A stretch of 41,202 nucleotides of DNA from Candidatus Dadabacteria bacterium CSP1-2 (GCA_001443445.1 LDXN01000025.1:1-41202), one strand, 5' to 3'. Shown: positions 16,550 to 25,002, numbered from the stretch's first letter. The notes: generated by a model from the sequence alone, not told the origin. Numbers and translations are program-made.

Positions 16550-17844
16550 GATACGAATTCTTTATAGGACTTAGATACCTAAGATCAAAAAGAAGGCAGA
16601 CCTTTATTTCTGTCATAGGGTTAATATCCATACTTGGGGTGTTTATGGGTGTAATGGCGCTAAACGTTGTTCTGGCTGTAATGAGAGGTTTTGAGGAGGA
16701 ACTCAGAGATAAAATCCTTGGGGTGAACTCTCATCTTGTGGTGCTGAGCTACGATGGGCCTATGGGAGATTATGAAAGAATAAAGGACAAGATTATTAAT
16801 ACAAACGGGGTAGTAGGCACAAGCCCATTTATATACGGACAGGGAATGGTTGTAGGTGAAAACAATGTTCTTGGAGCGGTGATTAGGGGAATCGACCCTA
16901 AAAACGCGGGCAGCGTAACAAACATAGAGGAGGCATTGGGAAGAGGGATGGTTGGAAGGAACGGAAAGGTTAAGACTGATGAACTTAGAGCAATTGGTCG
17001 AGAGCTGATAATGAAACTTAATAGAGAAACTAAATCAGGAAAGCCTCCTTTAATCTTAGGTATAGAACTTGCTTCAAACCTAGGGATTTCAGCCGGGGAT
17101 CAAGTAAACTTGGTATCTCCTTTTGGAAAGGTCGGCCCATTCGGACCACAAGCGAAAATTAAGAGGTTTGAAGTGGTCGGAGTCTTCGACTATGGAATGG
17201 TTGAATATGACTCCTCTATCGCCTACGTTGGTTTAAGGGATGCGATGGATTTTTTTGAGATGAACTCCAAGGTTACAGGTGTTGAAGCTAAGGTTAGAGA
17301 CTTATATAAAGCGAAGGAGATCGGTGAGAAGATTACCGTGAATCTAGGTTTTCCCTTTTATACAAGAAACTGGGAGGAGGTAAACAGAAGCCTCTTTCGA
17401 GCGCTTCGTCTTGAAAGGATTGCTATTGCAATCTTTCTCGCTCTTATAATACTGGTTGCAGCGCTTGATATTGTTAGCACACTCACTATGGTTGTAATGG
17501 AAAAAGGAAAGGATATTGCGATCCTACGTGCTATGGGTGCCACCCGTAGAGGAATTATGAGAATATTTATAACGGATGGAATGATAATTGGTTTTGTTGG
17601 AACACTTCTTGGTAGTATCGCCGGATTAGGAATCTGCTATTTAGTGAAAACTAGTGATGCTGTCAAGAAGCTTATCCCGTTTGACACACAGGTCTATCCT
17701 GTTTCTGAGTTTCCAGTTAAAATTGAACCGCTTTACTTTTTAGGGGTGGCGATCATGAGTTTGGTTATATGCTTTTTAGCAACCCTATATCCATCATATC
17801 AGGCGTCGCGAAAAGACCCTGTGGAAGCATTGAGGTATGAATGA
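16546..17844 (+). CDS. lolC: Lipoprotein-releasing ABC transporter permease
   Basis: This 432-residue inner-membrane protein has the MacB/FtsX-like LolC/LolE layout. One N-terminal helix (about 22-45) precedes a large periplasmic domain (46-285) and three C-terminal helices (about 290-312, 345-368, 395-420). The N-terminal segment FIGLRYLRSKRRQTFISVIG is highly typical. With LolD it extracts mature lipoproteins from the inner membrane for delivery to LolA. Only one permease gene is present, so a homodimer is likely. It overlaps lysS and lolD by ATGA at both ends. Confidence 0.94.
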   Translation: MRYEFFIGLRYLRSKRRQTFISVIGLISILGVFMGVMALNVVLAVMRGFEEELRDKILGVNSHLVVLSYDGPMGDYERIKDKIINTNGVVGTSPFIYGQGMVVGENNVLGAVIRGIDPKNAGSVTNIEEALGRGMVGRNGKVKTDELRAIGRELIMKLNRETKSGKPPLILGIELASNLGISAGDQVNLVSPFGKVGPFGPQAKIKRFEVVGVFDYGMVEYDSSIAYVGLRDAMDFFEMNSKVTGVEAKVRDLYKAKEIGEKITVNLGFPFYTRNWEEVNRSLFRALRLERIAIAIFLALIILVAALDIVSTLTMVVMEKGKDIAILRAMGATRRGIMRIFITDGMIIGFVGTLLGSIAGLGICYLVKTSDAVKKLIPFDTQVYPVSEFPVKIEPLYFLGVAIMSLVICFLATLYPSYQASRKDPVEALRYE

Positions 17845-18524
17845 GTAAAGAGATAATAAAGACAAGGGGTCTAACAAAGGTATTTGAAACTGATGGCAGC
17901 AGAGTGACTGCGATAAAAGGAATCAACCTTGTGATTAATAAAGGTGAAGCAGTAGGTATTGTAGGTGTATCAGGATCAGGGAAAAGTACACTTTTACATA
18001 TAGTTGGAACCCTTGAACGCCCTAGCGATGGTGAGGTTCTTTATCAAGGTGAGAACGTGTTCATGAGAGACGATGATGAGCTTGCACTTTTTAGAAACCG
18101 TGAGATAGGATTTGTTTTTCAGTTCCATTATTTGCTCTCAGAGTTCAGCGCGCTTGAGAATGTTATGATGCCACTTTTAATACAAGGAATTCAACCAAAC
18201 GAAGCAAGGGAGATAGCAGCAATAATCCTTAAGAGGGTGGGACTTGGAGCACGATTAAGGCATAGACCCGGAGAACTTTCGGGGGGAGAACAACAGAGGG
18301 TTGCAATCGCAAGGGCTTTGGTACTAAAACCCCAGGTGATTTTGGCTGATGAACCAACGGGGAATCTGGATTTAGAAACTGGAAACTCAGTTTTGGATCT
18401 ATTTCTTGAGCTTAACGTCGAGGGAGGGATAACATTGGCTATGGTTACGCATAATCCGGCGGTAGCTATGCGGCTTGGCAGAAGAATCAGACTCTCAGAT
18501 GGAAAAATCGTAGATGAGAACTAA
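17841..18524 (+). CDS. lolD: Lipoprotein-releasing ABC transporter ATPase
   Basis: This 227-residue ABC ATPase has Walker A GVSGSGKST at residues 42-50, the Q-loop near 90 (VFQFHYLL), the signature LSGGEQQR near 146, and Walker B VILADEPTGNLD near 165. VFQFHYLLSEFSALENV is characteristic of LolD. It powers the LolC permease at the cytosolic face. Overlaps with lolC (4 bases) and bamA (11 bases) indicate one operon. Confidence 0.95.
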   Translation: MSKEIIKTRGLTKVFETDGSRVTAIKGINLVINKGEAVGIVGVSGSGKSTLLHIVGTLERPSDGEVLYQGENVFMRDDDELALFRNREIGFVFQFHYLLSEFSALENVMMPLLIQGIQPNEAREIAAIILKRVGLGARLRHRPGELSGGEQQRVAIARALVLKPQVILADEPTGNLDLETGNSVLDLFLELNVEGGITLAMVTHNPAVAMRLGRRIRLSDGKIVDEN

Positions 18525-20808
18525 AAGCCCTTATGTATTTTTCTTTACGACTCTCATTAGTCTTTTTTTATCATTATCTTTAACCCGAATTGGATTTTGT
18601 CAAGAGAACATAATAAGAATTGACATTGAAGGGAGTAGAAGAATAGAAACCGATCTTATAAGGATTAATCTATCCGCAAAGGTTGGAGATCCTCTGTCTC
18701 AGGAGACAGTAAGTAATGATATTAAGAAGATTTACAAACTCGGTTTTTTTGATGATGTATCGGCTGAGGTCGAAAAAACTCCAGAGGGGGTAATACTTAT
18801 CTACAATGTGAAAGAGAAGCCTGTTGTTGTTGACCTTAGGGTAAAGGGGAATAAAAAGATAAAGACAGACGAGATTCTCAAGGTTATAGAAGTTAAGGAA
18901 GGAAGGATAATTGAACTTGAAAAGGTTAAAATGAGTGCGGCTGCGATTAAGAAGCTCTATTTGGACAAGGGATATGTAGCAGCGGAGGTAAACTATGATA
19001 TCGAACCAAAGACTGAGGGTACAGTCGGTGTTACTTTTGATATAAAAGAGGGAAAGAAGGCATTTATAAAGGAAGTAATTATTGTAGGTAACAAAGCATT
19101 AAAGACGAAAAAGATAAAAGGTGTTATGCAGACCAAACCTAAATGGTTCCTCACTTTTATTACTCAACGAGGGATTTATAGGCAGGAAGAGTCGGATAGA
19201 GACTCAGAAAGGATTAGAGCACTATATCTTGATAGTGGTTACATCGATGTAAAAGTTAGTAAACCAGAGGTTCAATATAGTGAAGAAAAAGAAGGCTTTG
19301 TTGTTACCTATAGGATTGAAGAAGGTAATCAGTATCAAGTCAAGGAGATTAAAGTAGAAGGGGATTTGGTAGCTTCAGAAGATGAATTGATGAAGCTACT
19401 TACACTCCAGATAGGTAAGCCATTTAGCCGTGCTGCTATTGCAGATGATATTTCCCGGCTTACTACATTTTATGGTGACAAAGGATATGCTTTTGCTAAC
19501 GTTGATCCAGATTTTAAGATTGATAGAAAGAATCTTACAGTTGATATAAGCTTTAAAATAGAAAAAGGAAAGGAGATATACATAAGAAATATTGACATAG
19601 CTGGAAACATAAGAACCCGTGACAAGGTTATAAGAAGGGAGATTCCAATACAAGAACAGCAGCTTTTTAGTTCATCAAGGATTCAGGCAATAAAACCCCG
19701 TATATTTAGGCTAGGATATTTTGAGGAGAATATCGAGGTTTCTACCGATCGTGTCCCGGATACAGAGGATCAGCTTGATATAAATGTCAAGCTTAAAGAG
19801 AAACCAACCGGGTTTTTTAGCATAGCCGGAGGTTTTAGCTCTGTTGAAACATTTATCTTTGCTGGTCAGATTCAAGAATCGAATCTCTTTGGCTATGGGA
19901 GAAACCTATCTCTTTCTGCACAAATAGGTGGTGTTACAAGGCTTTTTCTATTGAATTATACAGACCCACACTTCTTAGATTCGGACTGGACGCTTGATGT
20001 CCTTGGGTTCCAAACTGATAGGGAATTTCAGGATTTCAGTAGGTTTTCATTTGGAGGAAGTGTAACCTTAGGCCGAAGGCTTTTAAGAGATTTAACAGGC
20101 AGGATTACCTATAGACTCGAACATGTAGACGTAGATAATGTCTCTGAGGATGCCTTTTTGCTAATTTCAGAAACTCCAAGGCTTATAAGCAGTGTTGGTA
20201 TTGGCTTCGTATGGGACACAAGGAATAACGTTTTAGACGCAACGAGTGGTAATATTAGTAGAACCATAGTAGAATTTGCGGGTGGTCCCTTTGGGGGCAA
20301 TACTGATTTCATACGATATACAGCCTCAACACGGTTCTTCTTTCCATTTTACCTCAACACGGTTTTTTCTGTTGCAGCACGCTATGGCTTGATTGATTTT
20401 AGGAACCTTGGAAATGAACTTTTAGTTTCTGAAAGGTTTTTCCTTGGCGGCCCCAATGATTTACGTGGATACGAGTTTAGAAGGGTTGGGCCGCGTGTGC
20501 CCACAGATGATGGCGGGTTTGTAATTATTGGTGGAGTTCAAGAGGTTTTTTTTACAGCCGAGTATATATTTCCTTTAATACCTCAGGTAGGTTTTAAGGG
20601 AGTTGTCTTTTTTGATATGGGGAATGCTTTTAATGATGGTCAAAACCTAAGCATTGATCCTCGTGATCTTAGAAAGGACTATGGTTTTGGAATTAGGTGG
20701 GTTTCTCCTTTGGGACCACTTAGGTTTGAGATTGGTTTTCCAATCGGAGATACGCTTCCTGGAGAGGACCCATACGAAGTACAGTTTACTGTAGGGACTT
20801 TATATTAA
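18514..20808 (+). CDS. bamA: Outer-membrane protein assembly factor BamA
   Basis: This 764-residue protein has a signal peptide (about residues 1-29) and five POTRA domains (roughly 32-425), visible as repeated patterns such as GFFDDVSAEVE and GNKKIKTDEI. A C-terminal 16-strand barrel follows. The conserved L6-loop motif appears as LRGYEFRRVGPR near residue 650. It inserts beta-barrel proteins in the outer membrane and so proves a diderm envelope. The final residue is Tyr rather than the common Phe/Trp. The start overlaps lolD by 11 bases, and skp follows after 15 bases. Confidence 0.96.
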   Translation: MRTKSPYVFFFTTLISLFLSLSLTRIGFCQENIIRIDIEGSRRIETDLIRINLSAKVGDPLSQETVSNDIKKIYKLGFFDDVSAEVEKTPEGVILIYNVKEKPVVVDLRVKGNKKIKTDEILKVIEVKEGRIIELEKVKMSAAAIKKLYLDKGYVAAEVNYDIEPKTEGTVGVTFDIKEGKKAFIKEVIIVGNKALKTKKIKGVMQTKPKWFLTFITQRGIYRQEESDRDSERIRALYLDSGYIDVKVSKPEVQYSEEKEGFVVTYRIEEGNQYQVKEIKVEGDLVASEDELMKLLTLQIGKPFSRAAIADDISRLTTFYGDKGYAFANVDPDFKIDRKNLTVDISFKIEKGKEIYIRNIDIAGNIRTRDKVIRREIPIQEQQLFSSSRIQAIKPRIFRLGYFEENIEVSTDRVPDTEDQLDINVKLKEKPTGFFSIAGGFSSVETFIFAGQIQESNLFGYGRNLSLSAQIGGVTRLFLLNYTDPHFLDSDWTLDVLGFQTDREFQDFSRFSFGGSVTLGRRLLRDLTGRITYRLEHVDVDNVSEDAFLLISETPRLISSVGIGFVWDTRNNVLDATSGNISRTIVEFAGGPFGGNTDFIRYTASTRFFFPFYLNTVFSVAARYGLIDFRNLGNELLVSERFFLGGPNDLRGYEFRRVGPRVPTDDGGFVIIGGVQEVFFTAEYIFPLIPQVGFKGVVFFDMGNAFNDGQNLSIDPRDLRKDYGFGIRWVSPLGPLRFEIGFPIGDTLPGEDPYEVQFTVGTLY

Positions 20809-20823
20809 TTAAGGAGGGAAGAC

Positions 20824-21351
20824 ATGAAGATAGCTTTAGTGGTTATAGGTTTTATAATTTTGGCTTCAGGGTTAGCGTTTGCTCAATCGGCGGGAAAGAT
20901 TGGAATCGTGGATCTACAGCGTGTTATACGGGATTCACAAGCTGGCAAAACCGCGAAGGCCGCTTTTGAAAGGGAGTTTCAAGATAAAAGAAGGATAATC
21001 GAGCAAAAAACAGAACAATTATCTCGTATGAAACAAGATTTTATTGCTAAGGCCTCTGTAATGGAAGAGAACGCAAGAAAGCAGAAGGCTGAGGAGATTG
21101 ATAGAATAGAAAAAGATCTTAATAGAACTAGGGATGACTTCCGGGATGAACTACAGAAGCGCGACTTCGAGCTAACACAGAAGATATTATCTGAACTGGA
21201 AGGTGTAATACAGAAAATAGGGGATTCTGACGGGTATGTCATAATCATTGAGAAAACCGAGGGCGGTGTCATTTATGCTGCAAAAGGAGTAGATCTAACT
21301 GATAAGATCATACAGGCTTACGATAGCACAAGGGGTAGCTCAAAGAAATAA
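20824..21351 (+). CDS. skp: Periplasmic chaperone OmpH/Skp
   Basis: This 175-residue protein has a signal peptide (about residues 1-20, ending AFA-Q), then the family start GKIGIVDLQRVIRDSQAGK. A long charged coiled-coil region (about 50-130) follows, forming the tentacle arms. It would hold unfolded outer-membrane proteins on their way to BamA. A strong ribosome site (AAGGAGGGAA) lies before ATG 20824. The neighbouring lpxD gene usually found after skp is missing. Confidence 0.93.
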   Translation: MKIALVVIGFIILASGLAFAQSAGKIGIVDLQRVIRDSQAGKTAKAAFEREFQDKRRIIEQKTEQLSRMKQDFIAKASVMEENARKQKAEEIDRIEKDLNRTRDDFRDELQKRDFELTQKILSELEGVIQKIGDSDGYVIIIEKTEGGVIYAAKGVDLTDKIIQAYDSTRGSSKK

Positions 21352-21364
21352 ATAATTCGGAACC

Positions 21365-21461
21365 GGATTGTGAGGATTGTCTATCTTGCCTCGTTATTGA
21401 AGCTTTATCATATTACAAAAGCTGATCTCATCTCACTATGGAGTCGTTAAACACACAATCC
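21365..21461. repeat. Inverted repeat in the skp-fabZ spacer
   Basis: GGATTGTG (21365-21372) is the exact complement of CACAATCC (21454-21461), enclosing 81 bases. GAGGATTGT is partly repeated inside. It occupies the place where lpxD would normally lie. It may be a further, unrelated repeat element or chance. Confidence 0.35.
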
Positions 21462-21478
21462 TTATGTAAAAATGGGGT

Positions 21479-21484
21479 TATAAT
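21479..21484 (+). promoter_or_regulatory. TATAAT abutting the fabZ start
   Basis: TATAAT ends at the base before ATG 21485. If it acts as a -10 box, transcription would start at 21491, exactly at the second in-frame ATG of fabZ. No -35 or TG extension is visible, and GGGG at 21474-21477 can also be a ribosome site for 21485, so the reading is ambiguous. Confidence 0.3.
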
Positions 21485-21916
21485 ATGTTAATGAGTGAAG
21501 AGGATATCAAAAGATTTCTTCCACATCGAGAACCTTTTCTTTTTGTTGATGGGGTTATCGAGATAGGGCCTGGAGAAAGGATACTCGCCTTCAAAAGATT
21601 TCGACCTGAAGAGGAGTTTTTTAAAGGACATTTCCCTGGAAATCCTGTTGTTCCGGGGGTAATAATTGTTGAGGCTCTTGCTCAAGCTGGTGGTATCTTA
21701 GCTTATGTTACAGATCCGGAAGGGATAAAAGGAAAAGGACCTGCTTTAATAGGACTTGAAAATGTGAAATTCAGAAAATTCGTTCTTCCTGGTAGTGAGC
21801 TTAAGCTAGATGTAAAGGTTTTGAAGAGGCGGGATAGAGTTTGGAGGATAAAAGGAGAGGCTTACGTTGAAGGTGTTAAGGTTGCAGAGGCAGAGATATT
21901 AGCTTCGCTTCTTTAG
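21485..21916 (+). CDS. fabZ: 3-hydroxyacyl-ACP dehydratase
   Basis: This 143-residue hotdog-fold enzyme dehydrates 3-hydroxyacyl-ACP in fatty acid synthesis. HFPGNPVVPGVIIVEALAQ carries the catalytic His49 and Glu63. Two in-frame ATGs (21485 and 21491) are possible starts. In most diderms fabZ sits between lpxD and lpxA; here both are absent, so the gene has kept its place beside skp while the lipid A genes have moved or been lost. Confidence 0.95.
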   Translation: MLMSEEDIKRFLPHREPFLFVDGVIEIGPGERILAFKRFRPEEEFFKGHFPGNPVVPGVIIVEALAQAGGILAYVTDPEGIKGKGPALIGLENVKFRKFVLPGSELKLDVKVLKRRDRVWRIKGEAYVEGVKVAEAEILASLL

Positions 21917-21975
21917 AGTGGATTTAGGTTATTTAGTCACGAAAATGCGGGTAGTGGTCGGGCATTTCGGCGAAG

Positions 21976-22103
21976 CCAATTGACTCAATTGGACATGAAT
22001 GAAATAGATAGGATGCAAGACTTCGTCGTGAGCTCAGTCGAACGATACATGATACAGGATGCATGTAAAAACTTTCATGAATCATGCATCGTGCATGATT
22101 TTA
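21976..22103. repeat. Family D element, copy 1, with a short hairpin upstream
   Basis: CCAATTGA (21976-21983) and TCAATTGG (21985-21992) form a short palindrome. The D element proper (22009-22103) iterates GATACATGATACAGGATGC on the left, has TGTAAAAAC in the centre, and CATGAATCATGCATCGTGC on the right. The left part is interrupted by a foreign segment near 22018-22044 (CTTCGTCGTGAGCTCAG). Confidence 0.65.
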
Positions 22104-22173
22104 TTAGCGGCTAAACATTTGTTATGATTTCGCAAGTAGTATTGCGTCCGCAGTGTGGACGTAATGGAAATAA

Positions 22174-22935
22174 ATGAACGAAACAAGATTAAAGGAGCTG
22201 CTTATTTGCGTAAGATCTGGTACCGTCTCTGTAGATGAAGCCGCTAGAGTACTAAGAACACTCCCGTATGAAGATTTAGAGTTTTCAAAGGTTGACCACC
22301 ATAGAGAGCTCAGACTGGGTTTTCCTGAGGTTATTTTCGGCGAAGGAAAAAGTACAGAAAATATAATTGGAATTGTTAGAAGTATGATAGATAAAGAGAG
22401 CAACGTACTTGTTACAAAGCTTTCCCAAGATAAAGCGGTCTTACTAACACAGGAGTTTCCTGAAGGTAGATATAATGAAATTGCTAAAGCATTTTATATT
22501 TTGTCTCGGTCCCCTAGGCTAAAAGGGAATGTTCTTGTTGTCTCAGCAGGTACCTCGGATATCCCTGTTGCTGAAGAGGCGGCAGTCACGGCAGAAGTGA
22601 TGGGTAGCTTTGTTGAAAGGGTTTACGACATTGGCATAGCAGGAATACATAGGGTTTTTAATAATTCTGAAAAATTTCAGAAAGCATCTGTAATAGTAAT
22701 TGTTGCGGGGATGGAGGGAGCGTTGGCAAGTGTTGTAGGCGGTCTTTTTCCAAAACCAATTATTGCAGTGCCTACAAGTGTGGGATATGGAGCTAACTTT
22801 AAAGGTCTTTCTGCACTTTTAGGTATGCTGAACTCTTGTGCCCCAGGGGTTGCTGTTGTCAACATTGATAACGGGTTCGGAGCGGGGTATATTGCGAATT
22901 TGATAAACAGTAATGCGGGGGAAAAAATACAATAA
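22174..22935 (+). CDS. larB: Nickel-pincer cofactor biosynthesis protein LarB
   Basis: This 253-residue protein has a PurE/AIR-carboxylase-like C-terminal domain (about 115-245). LarB signatures are LGFPEVIFGEGK (near 49), SAGTSDIPVAEEAA (near 125), AGMEGALASVVGG (near 178), and AVPTSVGYGANFKG followed by NIDNGFGAG. The family carboxylates and hydrolyses nicotinate adenine dinucleotide, the first step toward the nickel-pincer nucleotide of lactate racemase-type enzymes. An in-frame TAA directly before the ATG fixes the earliest start. No larC, larE or racemase gene is in view. Two small overlapping stems (22131-22161) lie in the leader. Confidence 0.92.
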   Translation: MNETRLKELLICVRSGTVSVDEAARVLRTLPYEDLEFSKVDHHRELRLGFPEVIFGEGKSTENIIGIVRSMIDKESNVLVTKLSQDKAVLLTQEFPEGRYNEIAKAFYILSRSPRLKGNVLVVSAGTSDIPVAEEAAVTAEVMGSFVERVYDIGIAGIHRVFNNSEKFQKASVIVIVAGMEGALASVVGGLFPKPIIAVPTSVGYGANFKGLSALLGMLNSCAPGVAVVNIDNGFGAGYIANLINSNAGEKIQ

Positions 22936-22951
22936 AAATCATCTCGTAAAT

Positions 22952-22981
22952 TTGACAAATACTATAGATTTATGCTATCTT
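22952..22981 (+). promoter_or_regulatory. Promoter of the tRNA-tuf-ribosomal operon
   Basis: A perfect -35 TTGACA (22952-22957) is followed, 18 bases on, by TATCTT (22976-22981) with a TG extension at 22973-22974. The start would be near 22988, 80 bases before the first tRNA. This is one of the two best-looking sigma-70-type promoters in the window, and it is placed to drive the tRNA cluster and tuf. Confidence 0.65.
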
Positions 22982-23067
22982 TAAGTTTTTTGTAAATTGT
23001 CGGCCTACCATTCCTAACCTCAACTCGATGCAGAATCTTTATATGGGAAATGAACTAACTTGCGAAA

Positions 23068-23142
23068 GCTGGCGTAGCTCAGCGGTAGAGCAGCTGACTT
23101 GTAATCAGCAGGTCGGGGGTTCAAATCCCTTCGCCAGCTCCA
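23068..23142 (+). tRNA. tRNA-Thr (TGT anticodon)
   Basis: The acceptor stem GCTGGCG pairs with CGCCAGC (23132-23138), followed by T and an encoded CCA. The anticodon loop CTTGTAA gives TGT. The D and T arms are normal. It is the first of four tRNAs ahead of tuf. Confidence 0.95.
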
Positions 23143-23148
23143 CTTTTA

Positions 23149-23237
23149 AGGTGCAGGATACAAGATGCAGGATCCATGATACAGGATATAAAATGCGAAA
23201 CCCATCGCGCATCACGCATCGTGCATCATGCATCGTT
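23149..23237. repeat. Family D element, copy 2, between two tRNAs
   Basis: The left arm iterates GTGCAGGATACAAGATGCAGG and similar words. The right arm iterates GCGCATCACGCATCGTGCATC. The element fills the spacer between tRNA-Thr and tRNA-Tyr. It keeps the family's left-to-right order. Confidence 0.7.
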
Positions 23238-23243
23238 ACGCGA

Positions 23244-23329
23244 GGGGAGGTGGCCGAGTGGACAAAGGCAGCAGACTGTAAATCTGCCGGCGAAAGCCTT
23301 CGGAGGTTCGAATCCTTCCCTCCCCACCA
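23244..23329 (+). tRNA. tRNA-Tyr (GTA anticodon)
   Basis: The acceptor GGGGAGG pairs with CCTCCCC (23319-23325), then A and an encoded CCA. The loop CTGTAAA gives GTA. A long variable arm (GCCGGCGAAAGCCTTCGG region) is as expected for a class II tRNA-Tyr. Confidence 0.95.
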
Positions 23330-23333
23330 CTTA

Positions 23334-23430
23334 AATTCGGATTTCGGATTTTGGATTTCGGATTTAGCTCCTTCGCTACGCTCAGGACATGCTTTGATTC
23401 CGCAATCCGCAATCTGTAACCCGCAATTGA
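23334..23430. repeat. Family G element, copy 1
   Basis: The left arm repeats the eight-base word GGATTTCG/GGATTTTG from 23338. The centre contains TTCGCTACGCTCAGGA. The right arm repeats CCGCAATCCGCAATC (from 23400). It occupies the spacer between tRNA-Tyr and tRNA-Gly. Confidence 0.65.
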
Positions 23431-23435
23431 AACAG

Positions 23436-23509
23436 GCGGGAGTAGCTCAGTTGGTTAGAGCATCAGCCTTCCAAGCTGAGGGTCGCGGGTTCGAGTCCCG
23501 TCTCCCGCT
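23436..23509 (+). tRNA. tRNA-Gly (TCC anticodon)
   Basis: The acceptor GCGGGAG pairs with CTCCCGC (23502-23508), with T as discriminator and no encoded CCA, unlike its three neighbours. The loop CTTCCAA gives TCC. It ends 13 bases before the next tRNA. Confidence 0.95.
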
Positions 23510-23522
23510 CTATCGCTCGAGG

Positions 23523-23598
23523 GCCCACGTAGCTCAGGCGGTAGAGCACATCCTTGGTAAGGATGTGGTCGGCGGTTCGAGTCCGCCCGTGGGCTCCA
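23523..23598 (+). tRNA. tRNA-Thr (GGT anticodon)
   Basis: The acceptor GCCCACG pairs with CGTGGGC (23588-23594), then T and an encoded CCA. The loop TTGGTAA gives GGT. It is the last tRNA before tuf, so Thr-Tyr-Gly-Thr-tuf matches the E. coli thrU-tyrU-glyT-thrT-tufB order. Confidence 0.95.
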
Positions 23599-23650
23599 GG
23601 TTTTCGGTGGTTTTGATGTGATAATTTTAATGTAATTAGCCATGAATTGA

Positions 23651-23784
23651 CCAAATAGACACGAATGAAAACAAGCAGGATGCGAGATAAAAGATGCGGG
23701 ATATATGATACAGGATGCATGTAAAAATTTTCATGAATCATGTATCATGCATCATTTGCTCAGTGTATATTCGTGTCTATTTGG
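23651..23784. repeat. Perfect 16-bp inverted repeat in the tuf leader (family I) enclosing a D element
   Basis: CCAAATAGACACGAAT (23651-23666) is exactly complementary to ATTCGTGTCTATTTGG (23769-23784). It encloses a family D copy and ends 34 bases before the tuf start. A hairpin of this size in the leader of the most expressed gene could act in processing or stability; that is inference. Confidence 0.8.
23676..23756. repeat. Family D element, copy 3, nested in the family I repeat
   Basis: Left-arm words GATGCGAGATAAAAGATGCGG and ATACAGGATGCATG surround the centre TAAAAATTTT. The right arm reads CATGAATCATGTATCATGC. It matches copy 1 base for base across GATACAGGATGCATGTAAAA. Confidence 0.75.
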
Positions 23785-23817
23785 TGCAGAATAGTTGCAT
23801 TAGGAGGTGAGCAATAA

Positions 23818-25002
23818 ATGGCGAAGCAGAGGTTTGAGAGGAAGAAGCCGCATTTAAACATAGGGACAATAGGGCACGTAGATCATGGCAAGACAACTTT
23901 GACAGCGGCAATAACGAAGATACTAGAGAAGCAAGGCAAGGCAAAGTTTGTCCCATTTGATGAGATAGACAAGGCGCCAGAGGAGAAGGAGAGGGGGATA
24001 ACAATAAACATAGCACACGTGGAGTATGAGACAGACAAGAGGCACTATGCGCATGTAGACTGTCCTGGGCATGCAGACTACGTAAAGAACATGATAACCG
24101 GGGCAGCACAGATGGATGGGGCAATACTAGTAGTGAGCGCACCAGATGGGCCAATGCCCCAGACAAGAGAGCATATATTATTGGCAAGGCAGGTAGGTGT
24201 GCCATGCATAGTGGTATGCCTAAACAAGGTAGATGCGATGGATGATCCTGAGCTATTAGATTTAGTGGAGCTAGAAGTAAGGGAATTATTAACCAAATAT
24301 GGGTTTCCAGGGGATGAGATACCGATAGTGAGAGTAAGTGCGCTAAAGGCATTAGAGGGTGATGCAGAGGCAGAGAAGCAGGTACTAGAATTAATGAGCG
24401 CAGTAGACAAGTACGTACCAGAGCCGGTGAGGGAGGTAGACAAGCCATTTTTGATGGCAATAGAAGACGTATTCACCATATCGGGAAGGGGAACAGTGGT
24501 GACAGGGAGGGTAGAGAGGGGGAAGATAAAGGCAGGGGAGGAGGTAGAGATAGTAGGGTTTAAGGAGACAAGGAAGACAGTAGCGACTAGTTTAGAGATG
24601 TTCAGGAAGATACTAGATGATTCGGTAGCAGGGGATAACGTAGGGGTGTTATTAAGGGGGGTAGGGAAGGATGAGGTGGAGAGGGGGCAGGTATTGGCAG
24701 CGCCGGGGAGTATAACGCCGCATACGAGGCTTAAGGCAGAGGTGTATGTATTAACGAAGGAGGAGGGGGGAAGGCACACACCATTTTTCACAGGGTATAG
24801 GCCGCAGTTTTACCTAAGGACAACGGATGTGACAGGGAATATAAAGCTGCCAGATGGGGTAGAGATGGTGATGCCAGGGGATAATGTGAACATGGATGTG
24901 GAGTTGATAGCGCCAGTGGCGATGGAGGAGGGGTTAAGGTTTGCAATAAGAGAAGGGGGAAGGACAGTAGGAGCAGGAGTAGTTACTAAAATCACTCAGT
25001 AG
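23818..25002 (+). CDS. tuf: Elongation factor Tu
   Basis: This 394-residue GTPase delivers aminoacyl-tRNA to the ribosome. G1 is GHVDHGKT (near 19), the switch region is RGITI, G3 is DCPGH, and G4 is NKVD, all intact. Domains 2 and 3 are complete. The ribosome site is TTAGGAGGTGAG before ATG 23818. Codon use is extreme: Ile is ATA at every site I read except one ATC in the last few codons, Val is nearly always GTA/GTG, Lys AAG, Arg AGG, Gly GGG. Neighbouring ribosomal genes use mixed codons. The last codons (GTT ACT AAA ATC ACT) return to the genome's style. The gene is followed directly by rpsJ, without the str operon. Confidence 0.98.
   Translation: MAKQRFERKKPHLNIGTIGHVDHGKTTLTAAITKILEKQGKAKFVPFDEIDKAPEEKERGITINIAHVEYETDKRHYAHVDCPGHADYVKNMITGAAQMDGAILVVSAPDGPMPQTREHILLARQVGVPCIVVCLNKVDAMDDPELLDLVELEVRELLTKYGFPGDEIPIVRVSALKALEGDAEAEKQVLELMSAVDKYVPEPVREVDKPFLMAIEDVFTISGRGTVVTGRVERGKIKAGEEVEIVGFKETRKTVATSLEMFRKILDDSVAGDNVGVLLRGVGKDEVERGQVLAAPGSITPHTRLKAEVYVLTKEEGGRHTPFFTGYRPQFYLRTTDVTGNIKLPDGVEMVMPGDNVNMDVELIAPVAMEEGLRFAIREGGRTVGAGVVTKITQ

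Noticed and set aside
23028-23621. 197-codon frame across the tRNA cluster
   Set aside because: It runs through three or more tRNA genes and two repeats; tRNA sequence explains it.
23777-24791. Long open frames on the minus strand opposite tuf
   Set aside because: They arise from the purine-ending codon bias of tuf, which removes stop codons on the other strand. The predicted products are low-complexity Leu/Ser/Thr/His strings with no family pattern.
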